From a bacterium (GTDB lineage Bacteria > Cyanobacteriota > Vampirovibrionia > Gastranaerophilales > Gastranaerophilaceae): a stretch of 38,573 bases of DNA. Both the position numbers and the translations under genes were made by a program. Shown in pieces: positions 7,546 to 16,924 of the stretch (positions are counted from its first letter, which is position 1; each line of letters begins with the position of its first letter). The DNA is taken from positions 1 through 38,573 of the forward strand of contig JAFUUC010000027.1 in assembly GCA_017471365.1 (NCBI GenBank). Direction: 5' to 3'. The notes under the pieces were generated by a model. It did no database searches. It was not told the DNA's origin and worked only from the letters and a program-made list of their open reading frames with translations.

Positions 7546-7569
7546 GATAAAATTTGTTTGAGGTAGACT

Positions 7570-9618
7570 ATGGTAAAAAATAAAAAACAGGTAATAGCAT
7601 ATTTGCACACACACTGGGATAGGGAGTGGTATAGAGAATTTGAAGTTTTTCGTTTGAGACTTTTGAAAATGTTTGATAATGTCTTAAATCTGCTTGAAAC
7701 AGGTAAAATTCCGTCATTTTACTTTGATGGTCAAGTTGCAGCATTACTTGATTACCTCGAATTACGACCTGAAAAAGAATTTTTAATAAGAGAACTCATT
7801 AAAGGAAAAAAGCTATTCATAGGTCCATTTTATTGCCTGGTTGACGAATTTTTAACAGATGCAATTTGCTTTAGCAAAAACCTTGAAATTGGAATAAAAA
7901 TAGCAAAATCTTTTGGGTGTGAAGATTTTATTGGTTATCTGGCAGATACATTTGGTCATAGTCAAAATGTTCCGCCCATTTTAAAAGAATACGGTATCGA
8001 CAAAGCTGTTGTGTGGCGTGGTGTAGGCGATTTACCCTCAGAATTTATTTTCAACGGCATTAATACAGTTAACCTGATTCGCGGTTATTTTATGGATATA
8101 TTTTCATCGGATATATCAATTGAAGGTAAAACAAAATTTTTGAAATCAAATCTTGACAAAATCGCTGAAAAATCAGGAAACATATTACTTTTGCCAATAG
8201 GGGCTGATCACTTAGGTATACCTGACGACATTATAGAACAAATTGAAAATGTAAATGAACAACTTGAAGATTACGAAATAAAATTAGGTTCTATTTTTGA
8301 ATATTTTAATAATGTTAAATTTAAAGTAAAATTTAACGGTGAATTACGAGATAATTCTCAAACATTCATACTTCCAGGCACTTACTCTACAAGAACAAGA
8401 CTTAAACAACTCAATACAGAATGTTCATACAAATTGGATTTGGCAAATAGGCTGCAACATAACTTCGGTGGGAAATACACGTCAGTAATTGAGTATGCCT
8501 ACAAATTACTTTTACAAAATCAGGCTCATGACAGCATTTGTGGGTGCAGTACAGACGATGTACACTACGAAAATATCACACGCTACAAAAAAATACTTCA
8601 AATTTCTGACACTATAATTAAGGAAATTAGCACAACACAAGAAAAAAACGCTACAATAACATTCCAGTACTACGATAAATATAAAATTTTAGAAGTTGAA
8701 GGCGAAAATGCAAACGCTCAAATAATTTCAAAAAAGCACGGATTCCCAAATAATATTCTTTACAATTTATCAAAAATTCCTATAACAGAAGATTACACTG
8801 ATATTTACACAACTTTAAAAGAATACAATGGTAAAGATAATGCATCCGACCTTTTAGTAACTGAAACCTCTATTCAAAACTCAAAAATCCGTCTTAAAAT
8901 AGAGGATGGTCAATTAAATCTTTACGACGGTAAAAAATGCTATGAAAATTTTATAGAATTTGTTCGCTATAAAGATTTAGGTGACACATACAATTTTGCA
9001 CCAGACGTAAATGACTGCGGCGAAATAGCAAAAATTCAAAAAGCAACTGTTGTATCAGACGGTCCATTGCGAGCCGAAATTAGAATACAAACATCTTTCT
9101 TTGGAGTGAATGTATTTTTAAATAAACAATCAAAACTTTTAAATTTTAAAATTAAATGGAATAATTTACTTACAAACAGACTTTGGCAAGTTAGATTTAA
9201 CCTTACAAAACCTGTTAAAGAAACTTATTCAGAAGATATGAACCTGCTTATAAAGCGTAAATTCGATCCTGAGTACGATATTAGGAAAAATTTACCCCAA
9301 ATGAAAGGACTTGAAGCAAAAACTAACACCGCACCAATGCAAAGATTTGTTTGGGCAAATGGTCTTGGTGTAGTAACAAAAGGATTAACAGAATACGAAG
9401 TTTTTAGAAATAGTCTGTCAATAACGCTATTACGAAGTACCGGCATAATTTCAAATCCTATTAATCCGGCTAGAACAACTCCGGCAGGACCACCAATAGA
9501 AGTCCCGGATGCTCAGCAACTGGGGGTTAATACAGCCGAATTTGCTATAGGATTTTTTGCAGCAAAAGACTGGGTAAATTACCTTGAAGAAATATACCCT
9601 CAAACAATTTCTTTCTAA
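7570..9618 (+). CDS. Glycoside hydrolase family 38 alpha-mannosidase
   Basis: This 682-residue protein would release alpha-linked mannose from oligosaccharides using a Zn-dependent retaining mechanism. HTHWDREWY (13-21) is the N-terminal Zn-binding signature of GH38, LADTFGHSQNVPP (124-136) holds the catalytic nucleophile Asp126, and LLQNQAHDSICGCSTDDVH carries a further metal-site histidine in the HDS motif. The middle three-helix bundle and C-terminal beta domains follow, with YKDLGDTYNF typical of the family. It is shorter than many GH38 enzymes (800-1000 residues), apparently in the C-terminal beta region. No signal peptide is visible, so it is probably cytosolic and acts on imported mannosides or on mannoglycerate-type compounds; the substrate cannot be read from sequence. 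It stands alone, without transporter or PTS genes nearby. Confidence 0.93.
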   Translation: MVKNKKQVIAYLHTHWDREWYREFEVFRLRLLKMFDNVLNLLETGKIPSFYFDGQVAALLDYLELRPEKEFLIRELIKGKKLFIGPFYCLVDEFLTDAICFSKNLEIGIKIAKSFGCEDFIGYLADTFGHSQNVPPILKEYGIDKAVVWRGVGDLPSEFIFNGINTVNLIRGYFMDIFSSDISIEGKTKFLKSNLDKIAEKSGNILLLPIGADHLGIPDDIIEQIENVNEQLEDYEIKLGSIFEYFNNVKFKVKFNGELRDNSQTFILPGTYSTRTRLKQLNTECSYKLDLANRLQHNFGGKYTSVIEYAYKLLLQNQAHDSICGCSTDDVHYENITRYKKILQISDTIIKEISTTQEKNATITFQYYDKYKILEVEGENANAQIISKKHGFPNNILYNLSKIPITEDYTDIYTTLKEYNGKDNASDLLVTETSIQNSKIRLKIEDGQLNLYDGKKCYENFIEFVRYKDLGDTYNFAPDVNDCGEIAKIQKATVVSDGPLRAEIRIQTSFFGVNVFLNKQSKLLNFKIKWNNLLTNRLWQVRFNLTKPVKETYSEDMNLLIKRKFDPEYDIRKNLPQMKGLEAKTNTAPMQRFVWANGLGVVTKGLTEYEVFRNSLSITLLRSTGIISNPINPARTTPAGPPIEVPDAQQLGVNTAEFAIGFFAAKDWVNYLEEIYPQTISF

Positions 9619-9623
9619 ATATT

Positions 9624-9646
9624 AGGCGGCATTTGTTATGCCGCCT
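9624..9646. terminator. Strong hairpin between convergent genes
   Basis: AGGCGGCAT and ATGCCGCCT form a perfect 9-bp GC-rich stem with a 5-base loop, just after the mannosidase stop. The T-tract is weak on the plus strand, so it may be a terminator or a dispersed palindrome. Its core resembles the hairpin at 25788-25807. Confidence 0.55.
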
Positions 9647-9672
9647 CTGATTTCCTATTAAACTTTTTCCTA

Positions 9673-9906
9673 TTAATTAACGACTTTTGATACGAAATTC
9701 ATAACTTCAAAAACACTGTCCTTTACAAATTCTTTTGCTAGAACTTTTAATGGTCTATTTTCAATACAATCAAAAACATAATAAATGGGATCTTTTGAGT
9801 TATTGAATCTCATTCTTGTATCATGATTATCAAAATAGCTAAATTCTTTTATTCTTGGTCGTCTAGTTGAAGGTTTTACCATTGTTCCGAATGCTGTTCC
9901 TGCCAT
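9673..9906 (-). CDS. Small hypothetical protein, 77 residues
   Basis: I do not recognise a family. The ATG at 9906 has a purine-rich GAAGAGAGATTAATT leader that can serve as the ribosome site. The protein starts MAGTAFGTMVKPSTRRPRIK, with a basic N-terminal third, and then has FSYFDNHDTRMRF and a mixed hydrophobic C-terminus (VFEVMNFVSKVVN) that may form an amphipathic helix. No signal peptide or cysteine pattern is present. It sits 100 bases after the start of the tolC-side gene array's last member, in the same orientation, and converges with the mannosidase gene. A separate transcript is likely. Confidence 0.55.
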   Translation of the reverse strand: MAGTAFGTMVKPSTRRPRIKEFSYFDNHDTRMRFNNSKDPIYYVFDCIENRPLKVLAKEFVKDSVFEVMNFVSKVVN

Positions 9907-10006
9907 AATTAATCTCTCTTCTCTCTTAATATCTCTTACATATATATAAAGTATTTACTTATTTAAAAATTGCTTTTTAAAAAAAAGAATTCTTTACATT
10001 TCTTAA

Positions 10007-11437
10007 TTATTTTTTTAAATCAATTTTATCGCAATCATTGATGATATTTTTACCAATTGCTTTTTCAAGTTGAGCTTTAGCAGAATTGTATTCGTATAAA
10101 GCATTATAGTAAATAAGTTTTGCATCTTCATAAGTAGTTTGGGCATTTTTTAATTCAATTGGAGAGGCTTCTCCGACCTTGTAACGTCCAAATGATAGAT
10201 GATAATTTTCATTTGCCTGTTTAATTTGAAGTTCTGCAACAGGCAGCTGATCGCGTTTTTCTTCAAGTTTTAAATATGCATTTTGGATCTCAAGATAAAT
10301 TTCATTTTGTGTAATTCTAGCATTGGCAAGCTCTTTATCATAAAGATATCGTGCTTCTTTAATTTGATTACGTATCAATGCGGCATTTATACCGGGAAAA
10401 ATCAAAAAACCTCCTATATTAAAACCATCATTAGAAGTCCAATGCTTACCACCTCTTTGATATTGTCCTTCAATACTTAGTGTCGGGAAAAATGATTTTT
10501 TCATCAGCTGAACATTTTGTCGTGCATTTTCGACTTTAATTTCAGCAAGTTTCAATTCTGGTCTTGAATCTCTGGCTATAGATACAGCTTGTTCAAATGA
10601 TAAATTTACAGGAGAAAAACTTAATTTGTCATTAATTTTGTATTTTTCTAAATATGGAACACCCATTACGTGGTTTAATTGTGCAATTGCCAGATTTACA
10701 CCATTTTTTGCCTGAATAAGGCTTAGTTTTGCATCACTCAAATCAGATTGAGCAATGGTAACATCTACCTTTGGATTCATACCGGACTTATAAAAAGCCC
10801 TTGCTTGATCATAAAATGCGGTAAATTTTTTTACAGTATCATTTGCAACTTGAACATTTTCATAAGCATAAAGTAGATTATAATATGCATCTTTTGTTTG
10901 AAATATAACATCATTAACAATAGCCTCAAAAGTTTTTTTATATCCTTCATAATCGAGTTTTCTTATTGTTGCTTGATTTTGTGTCACACCAAAATCATAT
11001 AACATTTGTTGTAAGGAAATCTGACCAAGCAAATAATAATCATACTGTAAATTTGTTCCTAACGCATCAGACAATTGAAGTTGTTTAATATGTGTATAGC
11101 TTGTTTGCCAAGAAAAAGTCGGGAAAAAATTTGACCAAACCTGTTTTATGCGTGCATCAGCAGCAAGAATATCTTGAAAAGCCGCATTAATTTCCGGATT
11201 GTTACCTAAAGCAATTCGTATGCAATTGTCCAAATTCATTTCAATATCTTTGGACACTGAGCCGGAAATTATTGGATCGCCATTAAAATTTGTATGAGGT
11301 TCTACCTTTTCGTAGTTCGGGTATTCCTTAAAATCAATTGAGTTTCCGAGATCTGCACAATAAGTAACCAACGGAGTTAGAATAAATAAGAGTAATATAT
11401 AAATTAGTTTTTTAAGCATTATGTGATTTTCTAACAT
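10007..11437 (-). CDS. TolC-family outer-membrane efflux protein
   Basis: About 476 residues, the expected TolC size. A signal peptide (KKLIYILLLFILTPLVTYCA) is followed by two repeats of the outer-membrane efflux family: LDNCIRIALGNNPEINAA near the first and FEQAVSIARDSRPELKLAE near the second. Each is followed by long heptad-rich helices such as AAFQDILAADARIKQVWSNF and QNEIYLEIQNAYLKLEEKR. It should trimerise as an outer-membrane channel with a periplasmic tunnel, docking to the RND pump encoded 3 bases upstream. The ATG at 11437 is nearest the pump stop, but the ATG at 11419 (MLKKLIYI) gives a cleaner signal peptide; neither has a clear ribosome site. It is the last gene of the array that starts at the xre regulator. 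Confidence 0.92.
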   Translation of the reverse strand: MLENHIMLKKLIYILLLFILTPLVTYCADLGNSIDFKEYPNYEKVEPHTNFNGDPIISGSVSKDIEMNLDNCIRIALGNNPEINAAFQDILAADARIKQVWSNFFPTFSWQTSYTHIKQLQLSDALGTNLQYDYYLLGQISLQQMLYDFGVTQNQATIRKLDYEGYKKTFEAIVNDVIFQTKDAYYNLLYAYENVQVANDTVKKFTAFYDQARAFYKSGMNPKVDVTIAQSDLSDAKLSLIQAKNGVNLAIAQLNHVMGVPYLEKYKINDKLSFSPVNLSFEQAVSIARDSRPELKLAEIKVENARQNVQLMKKSFFPTLSIEGQYQRGGKHWTSNDGFNIGGFLIFPGINAALIRNQIKEARYLYDKELANARITQNEIYLEIQNAYLKLEEKRDQLPVAELQIKQANENYHLSFGRYKVGEASPIELKNAQTTYEDAKLIYYNALYEYNSAKAQLEKAIGKNIINDCDKIDLKK

Positions 11438-11440
11438 TTT

Positions 11441-14400
11441 TTATAAGTACAATTTAAAATTTTCGACCATAACATAAAATGCAGGAACAAGAAATGAACC
11501 AACAAAAGCAACAGCAATCATTCCACCAAAAACAGTTGTTCCGACAGAATGTCTTGAAGCAGCACCTGCACCAGATGCTATAACTAGTGGAACAAGCCCT
11601 AAAAGAAAAGAAATATTTGTCATCATAACCGCACGAAATCTTAATCCTGCTGCCTGAAGTGCTGATTGCTCAATACTTAATCCACTACTGTGAGCATCTT
11701 TTGCAAATTCAACAATCAAAATTGCCTGTTTTGCACTCAACCCTATCAACATAACTAACCCTATTTGCGAGTAAATATCCAAAGAATATCCAAAAACATA
11801 TTGCAAAAATAATGCTCCGAACAGTGACACAGGTGTAATTAAAAGAACACTTACCGGCAAAAACCAACTTTCATAAAGCCCAACCAAAAACAAATAAACA
11901 AAAACAAGTGACATAATGAGAATTGGTATGATCTGCCCGCTGGATTGTTTTTCCTGTAGGGAAGTTCCTGACCACTCAAAGCCCATATCTTTGGGCAGAA
12001 TCCTGGCAGAAATATTTTCCATTATTTTCATTCCTTCTCCGGAACTAACATTTGAACGAGTACTACCATTAATCGTAATTGAAGGATACATATTAAACCT
12101 TGATCTGCTATATGGTCCTAAAATATTTTTAGTTGAGACAATTGTTGATAAAGGAACCATATCACCGGAATTACTCTTTACGTAGACTTTTCCAAGATCA
12201 GAAATTTTTGATCTGAAATCTGACTCAGCTTGAACATAAACCCTGTAAACCCTCCCATATTTATTAAAATCATTTACATAAAACTTTGCAAAATATGCGG
12301 CAATAGTGTTGTAAACCTCATTTATATCTACATTTTGAGCTAATGCTTTATTAACATCTATATCAAGCAATATTTGAGGCAAATTAGCGGTATACGATGT
12401 ATAAATCATAGATATTTTAGGATTTTTTCTAACCTCACCAATAAGCTTTATTGCTTCATCATAAAATTGTCCCGGTGTCCTTTCTCCTTTGTCCAAAAGT
12501 TGATATTCAAAACCCCCAAACATACCGAGTCCCGAAATCGCAGGAGGTGAAAAAGTTGCAATTGTTGCTGAGGGGTATCTTGAAAACTTTTGATTAATAG
12601 TTTTCATAATTCCATCAAGAGATTCTTCTTTGTTTTTACGTTTACTCCAAGGCTTAAAATGAGAGACAATGAATGCGGTATTTTCACCATTCATCCCAAC
12701 AAGTGAAATTGTTTCATTAACACCTTTAATGTTTAATAATGTATTTTCAACATCTTTTGCAACCAAATCTGTTCTTGAAGCAGAAGAACCTTCAGGAAGC
12801 TGTATTTGAGTAAACACAGCTCCACGATCCTCTGCGGGTAAAAATCCGCCAGGTAACAGAATAAATAATAAAATTGATAAAATTATAATTAATCCTAAAG
12901 CACCAAATGTCAGCTTCCAAGAATTAATAAACATTTCTGTGTAATGAACATATTTATTGCGAATTGCATTAAACCAATTTTCAAAATTTTGGATAAATTT
13001 AAAATCCGCCTTATCATTTTGCCTTAATATCATTGAGCATAGTGCCGGAGATAAGGTCAATGCAACTACTGTAGATAACCCAATCGAAGAAGAAATACAT
13101 AAAGCAAATTGTCTGAACATTCTGCCTGTAATACCACCCATAAAAGATACAGGAACAAAAACAGCCATTAGAACAAGTGAAGTTGCAACAACGGCACCGA
13201 AAACTTCATTTATAGTAATTTCTGTTGCCTCTTTTGCAGATTTTCCATCTTGAATATGTCTTTGGGTATTTTCAAGAACAACAATAGCATCATCAACAAC
13301 CAAACCAACTGCAAGTACAAGCCCAAACAAGATCAACAAATTTATAGAAAAACCAAAAAATTTCATAAAAATAAAAACACCCATTAACGAAGCCGGTATT
13401 GCACAAAAAGGTACAAAAGCTGCACGAAATGATCCTAAAAAGAGATATGTAACCAAAGAAACAAGCAATATTGCAAGCAGCACCGCATCAATTACCTCTT
13501 TAATTGATTCGCGTACAAATTCTGTTTCATCATGTTGAATTTTATATTCAATATCAGCAGGAAAAGATTTGCTTAACTCCTGTAATTTTTTCTGAATTTT
13601 ATTTGATAAATTAATTGCATTAGCATTTGGAAGTTGACTCACCGTAATAATAACTGCGTTTTTTCCCCCTATGCGAGAGAAGAATGAATAATTTTCTGCC
13701 CCTAAATCAACTTTAGCAACATCCTTGAGTTTAATATTTTCTCCACCGGGCAATGCCTTGATTATAATATTTTCAAATTCTTCAGCCGATTGCAAACGTC
13801 CTTTTGTACGCATAGTCAACTTAATCATTTGTTTGTTTTCCATTGGTTCAACACCAAGATCCCCCGCAGGAGTCTGAGCATTCTGAGCCTGAATAGCATA
13901 AATCACTTCATCTGAAGATAAACCATAGCTTGCCATTTTTGAGGCATCGAGCCAAATTCTCATAGAATAACTCGATGAACCAAATACAGAAACTTCACCA
14001 ACACCTTTAATACGAGCAAGTTCATCCTTAATAAAAATATCGGCATAATTTGATATAAACAAATTATTATAAGAATTGTGCGGTGAAGATACCGATATCA
14101 ATAATAATCCCGGACCACCCGTTGTTTTTTTTACAGACAATCCATAACGCCGAACTTCTTCCGGTAATCTGGGAATAACAAGTTGAAGTTCATTTTGAAC
14201 ATTTACTACTGCTATATCAGGATCAATACCAACATCGAAATATATGGTAAGTTTATAAGAACCATTCTGCGAAGTTGATGTCATATAAAGCATATTATCA
14301 ACACCATTTAACTGTGCTTCGACGGGAGCCGCAATTGTCGATTCAATGACATCAGAACTTGCACCTGAATATGTAGCACTAACAACAACCTGTACAGGGG

Positions 14401-14536
14401 TAATAGAAGGATATTCTTCAAGTGGAAGCAATCTTATCATAAGTATCCCTGCCAGAACAATTACCAGAGATATGACAATTGCAAGCTTTGGACGCTTTAT
14501 AAATATATTTCCTGACTCATTATTACTAGCAGACAC
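11441..14536 (-). CDS. RND efflux pump, HAE1 (AcrB/MexB) family
   Basis: A 1031-residue inner-membrane proton-driven exporter. The N-terminal helix (LAIVISLVIVLAGILMIRLL) leads into EEYPSITPVQVVVSATYSGA, the hallmark of hydrophobe/amphiphile RND pumps. Two large periplasmic loops and a repeat of six membrane helices follow in each half. AVGLVVDDAIVVLEN carries the paired aspartates of the proton relay in TM4. FMGGITGRMFRQFA and, in the second half, GLVMLIGLSAKQAILIVEFA are further conserved blocks. Length and domain order are complete. It works as a trimer with the periplasmic adaptor (10 bases upstream) and TolC (3 bases downstream). The substrate range, drugs or metabolites such as fatty acids, cannot be read from sequence. 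Confidence 0.97.
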   Translation of the reverse strand: MSASNNESGNIFIKRPKLAIVISLVIVLAGILMIRLLPLEEYPSITPVQVVVSATYSGASSDVIESTIAAPVEAQLNGVDNMLYMTSTSQNGSYKLTIYFDVGIDPDIAVVNVQNELQLVIPRLPEEVRRYGLSVKKTTGGPGLLLISVSSPHNSYNNLFISNYADIFIKDELARIKGVGEVSVFGSSSYSMRIWLDASKMASYGLSSDEVIYAIQAQNAQTPAGDLGVEPMENKQMIKLTMRTKGRLQSAEEFENIIIKALPGGENIKLKDVAKVDLGAENYSFFSRIGGKNAVIITVSQLPNANAINLSNKIQKKLQELSKSFPADIEYKIQHDETEFVRESIKEVIDAVLLAILLVSLVTYLFLGSFRAAFVPFCAIPASLMGVFIFMKFFGFSINLLILFGLVLAVGLVVDDAIVVLENTQRHIQDGKSAKEATEITINEVFGAVVATSLVLMAVFVPVSFMGGITGRMFRQFALCISSSIGLSTVVALTLSPALCSMILRQNDKADFKFIQNFENWFNAIRNKYVHYTEMFINSWKLTFGALGLIIILSILLFILLPGGFLPAEDRGAVFTQIQLPEGSSASRTDLVAKDVENTLLNIKGVNETISLVGMNGENTAFIVSHFKPWSKRKNKEESLDGIMKTINQKFSRYPSATIATFSPPAISGLGMFGGFEYQLLDKGERTPGQFYDEAIKLIGEVRKNPKISMIYTSYTANLPQILLDIDVNKALAQNVDINEVYNTIAAYFAKFYVNDFNKYGRVYRVYVQAESDFRSKISDLGKVYVKSNSGDMVPLSTIVSTKNILGPYSRSRFNMYPSITINGSTRSNVSSGEGMKIMENISARILPKDMGFEWSGTSLQEKQSSGQIIPILIMSLVFVYLFLVGLYESWFLPVSVLLITPVSLFGALFLQYVFGYSLDIYSQIGLVMLIGLSAKQAILIVEFAKDAHSSGLSIEQSALQAAGLRFRAVMMTNISFLLGLVPLVIASGAGAASRHSVGTTVFGGMIAVAFVGSFLVPAFYVMVENFKLYL

Positions 14537-14546
14537 AAATAAACCC

Positions 14547-15662
14547 CTACTTGATATTTACCGGACTTTCCGGAGTAACTTTCAAAATACCATCCGTAAT
14601 TACTCGATCACCAACCGACAAGCCCTCTTTTACAATCCAGTCATTACCATATTGCTCCTGAACTTTTATATATGTTAAATTTGGCAAATTATTCTTGTCG
14701 AGTTTGTATACATATTTACCCTCTTGATTTTCTTGAACTGCAACTATTGGAACTACCGGAACTTTTACGGATTTATTTGAATATAATTTTATGTTAACAA
14801 ATTCACCATGTAGAAGCCTATTATTTGGATTCTTAAAAGTTGCCCTCATTGTTACAGAACCGGTTGTTCTGTCTATTTTATTGTCATAAAAATCTTGGAT
14901 TCCGTCATATTCATATTTTTGACCATTTGAAAAATATAATTCTGTTTTACGATTTAAATTATCTTTTCCATCTATAAAAGACAAATAGTTGTAATCATAT
15001 GATGGTAATGAAAATGTAACATACATAGGATCAATGCTATTTATGGTAGTTAAGGCACCGGATGACGGTGTTACATAGTTTCCTACTGTGACATCAATAA
15101 AACCAATACGTCCATCTACGGGAGATTTTACGGTAGTGTAGCTCAAATTTCTATTTGTATCATTAAAGTTTGATTTTGCCGCCCTTAATTGTGCTTTTAG
15201 CGAATCTCTATTTGACAGAATTTCATCGTATCTTGACTTTGCTATATAATCTTGTGCCACTAATTCAGCAGCACGAGCAAGCTGTTTTTCCGCATAGTCA
15301 AGCTGAGCTTTTATATTTTGAATGTTAGCACCTGCGGTTTCTGAAGCATTTTGGAATTCATATGGTTCAATTAAAAAGAGTGTATCGCCAGATTTTACAT
15401 AATCACCTTCCTTAAAGTAGCTCTTTTCAAGGTAACCAGAAATTCTGGCTCTCACATCGACCTGATACTTTGATTCAACTCTCCCCGGAGAATCAAAAGT
15501 CATAACTATCTCTTTTTCCTTTATTGTTTCAACTTTTACATCCGGAGGTATTTGTGTTGTTTTTGCCTTACTTTTAAAAAATGAAATACCAACAGAATAT
15601 ATAAATCTTAACCCTATTGAAACCAACAGGATTAATAAAATTATAAATAATATTTTTTTCAC
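14547..15662 (-). CDS. RND efflux periplasmic adaptor (AcrA-like membrane fusion protein)
   Basis: A 371-residue adaptor linking the RND pump to TolC. The start is the GTG at 15660-15662, whose first G is the last base of the rdgB TAG stop (TAGTG), a coupled junction. An N-terminal hydrophobic segment (ILFIILLILLVSIGLRFIYS) probably anchors it in the inner membrane. There is no lipobox. GRVESKYQVDVRARISGYLE starts the lipoyl half-motif, followed by an alpha-helical hairpin (ETAGANIQNIKAQLDYAEKQ onward), the return lipoyl half (TTVKSPVDGRIGFIDVTVGN) and beta-barrel and membrane-proximal domains ending in GDRVITDGILKVTPE. All expected parts are present. Confidence 0.94.
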   Translation of the reverse strand: MKKILFIILLILLVSIGLRFIYSVGISFFKSKAKTTQIPPDVKVETIKEKEIVMTFDSPGRVESKYQVDVRARISGYLEKSYFKEGDYVKSGDTLFLIEPYEFQNASETAGANIQNIKAQLDYAEKQLARAAELVAQDYIAKSRYDEILSNRDSLKAQLRAAKSNFNDTNRNLSYTTVKSPVDGRIGFIDVTVGNYVTPSSGALTTINSIDPMYVTFSLPSYDYNYLSFIDGKDNLNRKTELYFSNGQKYEYDGIQDFYDNKIDRTTGSVTMRATFKNPNNRLLHGEFVNIKLYSNKSVKVPVVPIVAVQENQEGKYVYKLDKNNLPNLTYIKVQEQYGNDWIVKEGLSVGDRVITDGILKVTPESPVNIK

Positions 15663-16240
15663 TATAACACCGTTGAAAGAAACTCTATTATTTTATTCAA
15701 TGCAATGCTTCTGTGAGAAATTTTATTTTTCAAATCTTCAGACATATCTGCCAGAGTATAACCATAACCATCTGGGATAAATATTGGATCATAACCAAAA
15801 CCGTTTATACCTGATTGAACTTTAGCAATTTGCCCGTGACATTCTCCAATAACTTGATTCAAAATTTCTCCTTTTGCATTTACAAGAGTCATAGCACAGA
15901 CAAATTTTGCTTTTCTATTACCGAATGGGGTAAGATTTTTCAACAACTTATCAATTCGTTTTTGCGGTGTAGAATCATATCGAGCCGAATATATTCCAGG
16001 TTCACCGTTCAAAGCCTCAACACATAAACCGGAATCATCTGCCAAAGCCATAGTATTAGAAAGCCTCGCTGCTTCTTTTGCTTTTATATAAGAATTATCT
16101 TTAAATGTTTTTCCATTTTCATTTGGACTAAATGATGCAGGAGGAAGAATAAATTCAATCCCGGAACCCTTAGCAATTTCATTAACCTCCAAAACCTTGT
16201 GAGGATTACTTGTAGCAAAAACTATTTTTTTACTTTCCAT
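15662..16240 (-). CDS. rdgB: XTP/dITP diphosphatase (non-canonical purine NTP pyrophosphatase)
   Basis: About 192 residues from the ATG at 16240; the longer frame from 16270 lies wholly inside uppS and lacks the family's N-terminus. The enzyme hydrolyses dITP, XTP and similar deaminated nucleotides to monophosphates, keeping them out of DNA and RNA. IVFATSNPHKVLEVNEI is the HAM1/RdgB N-terminal signature, ALADDSGLCVEALNGEPGIYSARY is the substrate-binding and metal-binding block (strand split here only by reading), and GFGYDPIFIPDGYG and MSEDLKNKISHRSIA complete the pattern. It overlaps the 3' end of uppS by 11 bases and abuts the adaptor gene, so translation is probably coupled through the array. 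Confidence 0.95.
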   Translation of the reverse strand: MESKKIVFATSNPHKVLEVNEIAKGSGIEFILPPASFSPNENGKTFKDNSYIKAKEAARLSNTMALADDSGLCVEALNGEPGIYSARYDSTPQKRIDKLLKNLTPFGNRKAKFVCAMTLVNAKGEILNQVIGECHGQIAKVQSGINGFGYDPIFIPDGYGYTLADMSEDLKNKISHRSIALNKIIEFLSTVL

Positions 16241-16922
16241 AACGTCTGTGCCTTTTTTCAAATTCTTCAATACAAAGTTTCAATTGTTTTTTATTAAATT
16301 CAGGCCAAAAAACATCACAAACAATAACTTCAGAATATGCAATTTGCCAGAGTAAATAATTTGAAATACGCTTTTCACCACCTGTTCTAATCAAAAGGTC
16401 AGGATCAGGAATGCCACTAGTATAGAGATTTTTTTCTATTAATTCGGAAGTAACTTCATCAGCTGAAATACCGGAAGCGACTATTTTTTTCACCGCATTT
16501 GTAATTTCATCCCTTGAACCATAATTTAAAGCAATTTGCAAAACAACACCGGAATTTAATTTTGTTTTTTCGGTAGCATTAAAAATAACCTTTTGCAATT
16601 TAGTGGAAAGTTTCGTTGTATCTCCTATGAATTTTATTTGAACCCCCTCTTTATGCATTTCATCCAGTTCATTTTTTAAAGTAACAGCAACTAAATCCAT
16701 GAGAAAATCAACTTCTTCTTGCTTACGATTCCAATTTTCTGTGGAAAATGCATAAACTGTGAGATATTTAATCCCAAATTCATCGCAAGCTCGTGTGATT
16801 TCACGCAAAGAATCCACACCTTTTTTATGACCTGCGGCAGAAGGCAAGCCGTGTTCCTTTGCCCAACGTCGGTTTCCATCCATAATTATTGCAATGTGAT
16901 TGAGTTTAGTTTCTACTTTCAT
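16230..16922 (-). CDS. uppS: Undecaprenyl diphosphate synthase (cis-prenyltransferase)
   Basis: A 230-residue UppS that condenses isopentenyl diphosphate onto farnesyl diphosphate to make the C55 lipid carrier for peptidoglycan and other surface polymers. HIAIIMDGNRRWAKEHG contains the catalytic Asp in the first conserved region. YLTVYAFSTENWNR, LQIALNYGSRDEI and PDPDLLIRTGGEKRISNYLL with SEVIVCDVFWPEF are the other family blocks. Length is slightly under the usual 240-250. The ATG follows the ilvD stop by 2 bases. An alternative is a short-chain cis-prenyltransferase, but the gene is the only one seen here and the motifs are canonical. Confidence 0.96.
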   Translation of the reverse strand: MKVETKLNHIAIIMDGNRRWAKEHGLPSAAGHKKGVDSLREITRACDEFGIKYLTVYAFSTENWNRKQEEVDFLMDLVAVTLKNELDEMHKEGVQIKFIGDTTKLSTKLQKVIFNATEKTKLNSGVVLQIALNYGSRDEITNAVKKIVASGISADEVTSELIEKNLYTSGIPDPDLLIRTGGEKRISNYLLWQIAYSEVIVCDVFWPEFNKKQLKLCIEEFEKRHRRYGK

Positions 16923-16924
16923 AT

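Noticed and set aside
12957-13253. Long open frames antisense to the RND pump, ilvD, minD and other genes
   Set aside because: They mirror well-supported genes, lack ribosome sites and encode no recognisable protein; they are shadows of codon bias.
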